A stretch of 64,000 nucleotides of DNA, taken from the IMG/VR virus record IMGVR_UViG_3300028920_000041, positions 56,931 to 120,930 of that record, one strand, 5' to 3'. The DNA is from a virus. Within the stretch, counting starts at the first letter, position 1. The number at the start of each line of letters is the position of its first letter. A program made the position numbers and the translations under genes. Shown here piece after piece: positions 59,465 through 64,000 of this stretch. A model generated the notes under the pieces. It saw only the letters and a program-made list of their open reading frames with translations, was not told the origin of the DNA and searched no databases.

Positions 59465-60921
59465 GAGTGAAAAGGGGTATTGTCAAGTCCACAGTCACAG
59501 ACTTGACAGAGAAAGAGCTAGCTGTTATACAGAACTACTTTAATGAGTTTGAATGTGGCAGCAAGTTGTTTAACGAAGATGACAATTCTGTTCTATCTGG
59601 TTTGACGACATGGCTTGAGAGGCAAGGACTTGATATAGAGATAGACGAAGATCAGTATCCTGAAAAGTTTGACATAAGGCTTATTGATGTAGATGACACG
59701 ATCCTTGAGCAGAGGACTTTAAGAGATTACCAAGTTGCTGCAGTGAAAAAAGCGCTTCACTTTGGCCGAGGAATTATCCAGGTGTCAACGGGTGGTGGGA
59801 AAACAGAGATAGCTGCAGCGCTCTATGCACATCTAATCTTCTATGGCTACGCACAGACAGCAGTCTTTTTGGTACCTACTGTGTTTTTAATGGAGCAGTT
59901 AGCTAATCGGTTAGAGATGTTTGGTTTTAGTTCTGTTTGTCGTGTTGGTGGTGGTAATAAGTTCAAGCCAGATCATGAGATTTATGTGTTTGTAGTTGAT
60001 TCGGCGTACAGAGGCTTGAAGAAACAAGAAATCAAGGAGTACTTGGAAAATGTGGATGTGCTGATACTGGACGAAGCACACCATGCAGGCTCAAACTCCT
60101 GGACTCAAGTGTGCGAGACCTGCCAAGCACCTTACAGGTATGCTTTCACAGCGACAGTCTATGACGATCCAAGCCGATACAACAAGATGGACTTAACACT
60201 GATAGGGTTAACGGGACCTATTGTCTACGAAGTACGGTCCAAGGAACTTCGAGAAAGGGGCTATCTTGCAGATCCATTGGTTACTATCCTTTCAATGAAA
60301 GCACCAAAGGTTAGAGCTTGGGACTGGGACAGTGTCTACAAGATAGGAATCGTAAGAAATAGGTTAAGGAATGATGCTATAAAGAAGCTAGCTTGCAAGT
60401 GCTACGAAGCAGGCAGTAAGGTTATGGTGTTTGTCGGAAGAAAGAACCACGGGCATAGTCTGGCAAAGTCCATTGCTTTCCAGCTTGGGTGTGATGTTTG
60501 CTTTGTGCATGGTAACAGCACAGCCTATATCTACAAGTCGATGGATCGTGTGAGTCGGCAGAAGTGGTCTGTAGAGGATGTAGCGTCCTATATCAACGAA
60601 AAAGACAGAGCAATTCTTATCACGACAACGGTTCTTGATGAAGGCTTAGATGTTCCTGTGATTGATGTTTTGATTATGGGAACTGCTATGAAGAAGTATA
60701 GAAGGACTGTTCAGCGTTGTGGACGTGGCATGAGACCCAAAGAAGGTCATAACAAGGTTTATATCTTCGATTTCTGGGATGATTGTCACCCATTTTTAGA
60801 GAAGCATTCCAGGTACAGGCTCTGGACGTACAAGTCAGAATTTTTCGATCTGTCCAAGTCCCTGGCCGAGACATCGCAGGTGATGGGGGTGGACATTTTG
60901 ATTGACAAAATGGCCAGTTAG
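59461..60921 (+). CDS. SF2 DNA/RNA helicase (UvsW-like)
   Basis: 486 residues from ATG 59461 (ATGA-coupled; an in-frame ATG at 59446 is possible). Helicase motifs: QVSTGGGKT (Walker A), LILDEAHHAG (DEAH), FTATV, ITTTVLDEGLDVPVIDVLI and QRCGRGMRP. The N-terminal about 90 residues form a small extra domain as in T4 UvsW. UvsW-type enzymes unwind R-loops and branched DNA and move replication from RNA-primed to recombination modes. Assignment to SF2 is solid; UvsW equivalence is likely by size and context. Confidence 0.8.
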   Translation: MRVKRGIVKSTVTDLTEKELAVIQNYFNEFECGSKLFNEDDNSVLSGLTTWLERQGLDIEIDEDQYPEKFDIRLIDVDDTILEQRTLRDYQVAAVKKALHFGRGIIQVSTGGGKTEIAAALYAHLIFYGYAQTAVFLVPTVFLMEQLANRLEMFGFSSVCRVGGGNKFKPDHEIYVFVVDSAYRGLKKQEIKEYLENVDVLILDEAHHAGSNSWTQVCETCQAPYRYAFTATVYDDPSRYNKMDLTLIGLTGPIVYEVRSKELRERGYLADPLVTILSMKAPKVRAWDWDSVYKIGIVRNRLRNDAIKKLACKCYEAGSKVMVFVGRKNHGHSLAKSIAFQLGCDVCFVHGNSTAYIYKSMDRVSRQKWSVEDVASYINEKDRAILITTTVLDEGLDVPVIDVLIMGTAMKKYRRTVQRCGRGMRPKEGHNKVYIFDFWDDCHPFLEKHSRYRLWTYKSEFFDLSKSLAETSQVMGVDILIDKMAS

Positions 60922-60960
60922 GCGGTACGACCGTGGGAACCCGAGATCAGAGAGACAGGC

Positions 60961-61248
60961 ATGAAACCTACACAGGTACGTGTTGTTATTCGACAAAAGC
61001 TTAGTGTTGGGTGCTATGAAAACATCGAACCGGAGGTAGAGATCTGCGCAGAGCTAGAGCCAGGAGATGATCCCGCCAAGTGCCTTTCTCAGCTTCACCA
61101 GTCCGTACAGGCAGCGTGGGCCAAGCAAGCGTTGACAGAGCTTGCGTGGGTTGCCCAACGCAGGAAGCTTGACAAAGAAGAAAAAAAGTTTTTTGAATAC
61201 ACGAACGTTACTAACTCTACTAGATCTCAACTCAAAGGTTTGCTTTGA
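60961..61248 (+). CDS. Small hypothetical protein before helicase
   Basis: 95 residues with two short helices and a beta N-terminus (RVVIRQKLSVGCYENIEPEV), then a helical end (LDKEEKKFFEY). A GC-rich patch spans the end of the previous gene and this one. Size and place could fit a helicase loader or small single-strand-binding helper, but no motif supports either. Confidence 0.5.
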   Translation: MKPTQVRVVIRQKLSVGCYENIEPEVEICAELEPGDDPAKCLSQLHQSVQAAWAKQALTELAWVAQRRKLDKEEKKFFEYTNVTNSTRSQLKGLL

Positions 61249-61251
61249 TTT

Positions 61252-62703
61252 ATGCTCGATATGGAAGACCCTAAATACAAATTTCAGGAACCTTTTCAGC
61301 GCAAGATAGCCGCACTTTGTCTCAAGGACCCTGTATTTCTCCAGGACTATGAAGATGTCGTAGATCCTAGGTTCTTTGAATTTGATTACATCTCCAGTAT
61401 TGTTCGCATCGCTAAAGGACACGTTGAAAAGCACAAAGAACTCCCTTCCAAGTCTACGCTAGTAGAGTCAGTGAAAGAACATTGTGACACCTACCGAGTC
61501 AGTGAAAGAGACTCCCAGGAGATACTTGACAAGCTTGAAACACTCTACACGATAGATGTTGCAGATCCATCCTCTGTAAAAGACAAAGTCATACGATTTG
61601 GTAAACGCCAGGCTTTAAAGTCTGCTGTTATGGAGATAGCAGACTTAATTGACACAGATAGTGAGTATGAACGTTCTGTAGAGCTAATAAACAATGCGAA
61701 TCAAGTAGGTCAGAATACCCGTGACCTTGGCATACAGGCTTTTGGGTCCTTTAGTGACTTGCCAAGGCTTTTAGCCGAAGAAGGAAGTTACGATCCTGCA
61801 AAGAAGATTTCTACGCTACTTCCATCATTAGACAAAGCTATCTATGGTGGCCCTGGAAGGAAAGAGGTCTGGGTCATTATGGGTCTGTCAGGGTTCGGTA
61901 AGAGTCAATGGCTTGTCAATATGGGTGCGGCTGCTATTAACCAGGGATATAATGTTGTTCATGTGACGGTAGGGGATTTAGATCAACTCGACGTGATGAC
62001 ACGCTATGGTGCCCGACTAACGCACCTGCCTATTGAGGAAGTGGCCGGTAACTCCGAGGCATACAAGCGGTGTGCTCAAAAGATTGATAAGTTCACCGGT
62101 AGGTATCTAAGAATCAAGTACTACTCTGCAGGCTCTGTAACTACCGGAATGATCAGAGCTTACCTTTCCAGGCTTATGGCGAGAGATGGGATCAAGCCTG
62201 ACTTGATTCTTCTTGACTACCCGGACAAGTTCCGGCGAATGCATGAAAATGACTATACGAACATGGGAATCATCTATCAAGATATCTGCGGTATGGCTGG
62301 AGATTTTAACTGTGTGATCTGGGCTGCGTCCCAAGTCAAGCGTTGGTCGGCATGGAATGATGAGAAAGAGTACTTGACACAAGACAAAGTAGCGGATTCG
62401 TTTCACAAGGCTCAAGATGTTGATGGTATTGTAACGTTTAATCAGACGATGGATGAAAACAACCGAGGTCGGGCGAGAGCTTGGGTCGATAAGGTACGGC
62501 GAGGAAAGAAGCAGTTTTTGATACACCTTGAGTGTGATTTTGCGAAGAGCTACTTACGAGAAATGACACCTCAAGAGCTTGCAAGAGAAGAAGAGTACTT
62601 AGCTGTAGATCGTGAAAGAGAAGCTGAGATAAGAAAGCAGACTAGAAACAAAGCTAAAAGGAACAACGCACTAGAGGCTAAACGATTGGAAGAGGAACGA
62701 TGA
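61252..62703 (+). CDS. Replicative DNA helicase (DnaB-type, gp41-like)
   Basis: 483 residues. N-terminal helical domain (RKIAALCLKDPVFLQDYEDV), linker, then the ATPase: IMGLSGFGKSQW (Walker A at about 211-218), KPDLILLDYPDKFRR (Walker B), WAASQVKR and KVRRGKKQFLIHL as later motifs. Sits beside a primase gene, forming the primosome pair. It should encircle and unwind DNA at the fork. Ends in an ATGA overlap with the next gene. Confidence 0.85.
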   Translation: MLDMEDPKYKFQEPFQRKIAALCLKDPVFLQDYEDVVDPRFFEFDYISSIVRIAKGHVEKHKELPSKSTLVESVKEHCDTYRVSERDSQEILDKLETLYTIDVADPSSVKDKVIRFGKRQALKSAVMEIADLIDTDSEYERSVELINNANQVGQNTRDLGIQAFGSFSDLPRLLAEEGSYDPAKKISTLLPSLDKAIYGGPGRKEVWVIMGLSGFGKSQWLVNMGAAAINQGYNVVHVTVGDLDQLDVMTRYGARLTHLPIEEVAGNSEAYKRCAQKIDKFTGRYLRIKYYSAGSVTTGMIRAYLSRLMARDGIKPDLILLDYPDKFRRMHENDYTNMGIIYQDICGMAGDFNCVIWAASQVKRWSAWNDEKEYLTQDKVADSFHKAQDVDGIVTFNQTMDENNRGRARAWVDKVRRGKKQFLIHLECDFAKSYLREMTPQELAREEEYLAVDREREAEIRKQTRNKAKRNNALEAKRLEEER

Positions 62704-62909
62704 GACTAGTTGTTACTGCTAATGAGTATTTGTTTAACAGATTCAAGGAACTGGCAATCTCGATAGATCAGTTGAAGGGCATTGTTCAGAACGATATTCA
62801 CATAAGTCAGAGACAGTTTGCTACATGGCGTAGACAAGCCAAGCAAATTGAAAATGAGTACAGGGTGCTTATCGAAAGAACAATAAACCATGTGCTTGAT
62901 GAAAACTAG
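62700..62909 (+). CDS. Small helical protein between helicase and primase
   Basis: 69 residues (KELAISIDQLKGIVQNDIHI then SQRQFATWRRQAKQIENEYR). Helical with a basic Arg/Gln stretch. Three bases separate its stop from the primase ATG. May be a primosome helper or DNA-binding factor; no family seen. Confidence 0.5.
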   Translation: MRLVVTANEYLFNRFKELAISIDQLKGIVQNDIHISQRQFATWRRQAKQIENEYRVLIERTINHVLDEN

Positions 62910-62912
62910 CTA

Positions 62913-63863
62913 ATGTTTAAGCTCATCTCATCTTTGGGCAACTACAGACAAACGACAACAGGGGAATACAACTTCTGTTGTCCTCTATGTGTTCGCAGGG
63001 TAGGGCAACCTGATAAGAATTATCATCTCTATGTCAACCCTACACGGTACCTCTACGGGATCCGAGGTTGGTTCTATTGCCACCGATGCAAGGCGAAAGG
63101 ACCCCTACATAGACTACTCAACAATAGCGATACATCAAACCATGCTGTATCAGAATGGTCATCTTTTGTCTTAAAGCTAAGGGGAGCGTTTAAGAAAGAA
63201 AAAGAGCCTAAGCCTAGTGTGTCTTTGCCGAAAGACTACGTAGAGATGATCCAGGGTACACAGGCTTATGAATACTTGCAGAAAAGGGCTATCACAGACG
63301 CTCAAATAGAGTTTTACAAGATTGGTTTTGGAGTAAAAGACATAAGACAGCTCGAAAAAGAAGACAGGCCGAACTATGCTGGCAGTGGCCGAATCATCTT
63401 TCCAGACTATGATGATGATGGGGATTGTGTTTATTGGGTTGCCAGGACGTACAAAGGCCACAAAGTAAAGTACAAGAATCCAGCAAAGAGCAATGCACGG
63501 GATAAGATCTTCAACTTGTCAAAGGCATCAAGGTACCAAACCTGTGTTATTGCGGAAGGGGTTATATCTGCTATTGCCTGTGGGTATAATGGCATTGCTA
63601 CTTACGGGAAAGAGGTTACTCAGCAGCAAATAGATATGCTTGTGTCAGTGAGTTTCGATCATTACCATATAGCTCATGATGGGGATGCTCGTAAGGAGTC
63701 GTTGCATTTGGCAGAAAGGCTGTCCTGCAGAGGGTGTGATGTTTCTTTGGTCTGTTTCAGTAGAGACGAAGATCCAGCTAGTGTTAGTAATATGCTAGAG
63801 AGAATTCAAGGATCTATGTCGCTATCTTTTAAGAACAAACTAAGGTTTAAATTAGGGTATTAG
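62913..63863 (+). CDS. DNA primase (zinc-binding plus TOPRIM)
   Basis: 316 residues. Zinc-binding N-terminus (Cys23-Pro-Leu-Cys26, later CHRC at 56-59). Residues about 190-300 are TOPRIM-like: CVIAEGVISAIACGYNG with the Glu, and HDGDARKES with the Asp-x-Asp. This is the layout of T7 gp4/DnaG-type primases without a fused helicase; the DnaB-type helicase gene lies immediately upstream. It makes RNA primers for lagging-strand synthesis. Confidence 0.85.
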   Translation: MFKLISSLGNYRQTTTGEYNFCCPLCVRRVGQPDKNYHLYVNPTRYLYGIRGWFYCHRCKAKGPLHRLLNNSDTSNHAVSEWSSFVLKLRGAFKKEKEPKPSVSLPKDYVEMIQGTQAYEYLQKRAITDAQIEFYKIGFGVKDIRQLEKEDRPNYAGSGRIIFPDYDDDGDCVYWVARTYKGHKVKYKNPAKSNARDKIFNLSKASRYQTCVIAEGVISAIACGYNGIATYGKEVTQQQIDMLVSVSFDHYHIAHDGDARKESLHLAERLSCRGCDVSLVCFSRDEDPASVSNMLERIQGSMSLSFKNKLRFKLGY

Positions 63864-63876
63864 TTTTAGATATGAC

Positions 63877-63905
63877 TTGACATCAAACTGGAAGTGGTCT
63901 ATAAG
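63877..63905 (+). promoter_or_regulatory. Sigma70-like promoter after primase
   Basis: -35 TTGACA (63877-63882, perfect), 17-base spacer, -10 TATAAG (63900-63905, 5 of 6). It would start RNA near 63912, only about 6 bases before the ATG at 63918, leaving the GAAGGGG ribosome site upstream of the start point. It could drive a leaderless message or be fortuitous. Confidence 0.5.
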
Positions 63906-63917
63906 AAGGGGTTTCGA

Positions 63918-64000
63918 ATGAGAGCTTTACGGATACGGATGGTAGGCAAGCAGGACGTTAATAAGGATGATTACTATTTTACGACTACTCATGTTCCTGC
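63918..64000 (+). CDS. Partial CDS at right edge, unknown
   Basis: ATG 63918, preceded by GAAGGGG 8-14 bases upstream; reads MRALRIRMVGKQDVNKDDYY and runs off the window. Only about 27 codons are seen, so function cannot be given. Its position in the replication cluster suggests a DNA-metabolism or nucleotide gene. Confidence 0.45.
   Translation, partial: MRALRIRMVGKQDVNKDDYYFTTTHVP

Noticed and set aside
1-64000. tRNA genes, terminase and integrase genes
   Set aside because: Looked for in the gaps and among the proteins; none could be supported. Terminase probably lies outside the window.

Overview
The window reads as part of the genome of a large contractile-tailed bacteriophage (myovirus) with T4-type building blocks. 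It carries a gp21-type prohead protease, a gp23-type major capsid protein, a gp20-type portal, a contractile sheath and tube, gp25/gp53/gp6-type baseplate parts, a DnaB-type helicase and a TOPRIM primase. There are no integrase, repressor or rRNA genes, and I see no tRNA. Almost every gene is on the + strand and packed with ATGA or TAATG overlaps. Base composition is about 43% GC, broken by short GC-rich patches. A holin candidate plus nested spanin-like genes suggest a Gram-negative host, but the host cannot be named from the sequence.

Layout. 0-8.7 kb: tail-fibre or decoration proteins (three neighbours share a C-terminal domain), a YkgJ-type Cys-cluster protein, small membrane proteins and a permuted papain-like hydrolase. 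8.8-14.1 kb: a run of small proteins just upstream of the head genes. Several have short helical leaders ending in a hydrophobic-x-Glu motif like T4 capsid-targeting sequences; their cargo includes a ParB/sulfiredoxin-like domain, an ADP-ribosyltransferase-like scrap and a protamine-like basic protein. 14.1-17.0 kb: prohead protease fused to a scaffold (with a likely internal start) and the major capsid protein, closed by a strong terminator. 17.1-20.5 kb: neck and tail-completion genes. 20.5-24.7 kb: sheath, a lone minus-strand gene with its own promoter, tube, and a tail assembly chaperone whose second half lies in the +1 frame with no start codon, so a programmed frameshift is likely. 24.7-33.3 kb: tape measure and central baseplate. 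33.4-39.6 kb: fibre/spike cassette flanked by two gp25 paralogs. 39.6-50.5 kb: outer baseplate (gp6/J-like, gpI-like) and a 1928-residue fibre. 50.6-52.6 kb: lysis cassette. 52.6-53.5 kb: a 0.9-kb non-coding region with a DnaA box, a perfect dyad, 31-bp palindromic repeats and 81/93-bp tandem repeats. 53.5-58.6 kb: M23 endolysin, portal interrupted by an HNH intein, and a Mu F-like head protein. 58.7-64 kb: replication genes (SF2 helicase, DnaB-type helicase, primase).

The most notable points are the +1 frameshift site in the chaperone, the cluster of putative packaged head proteins, a mobile 50-75-residue beta module copied into at least five structural proteins, the portal intein, and the repeat-rich non-coding region.
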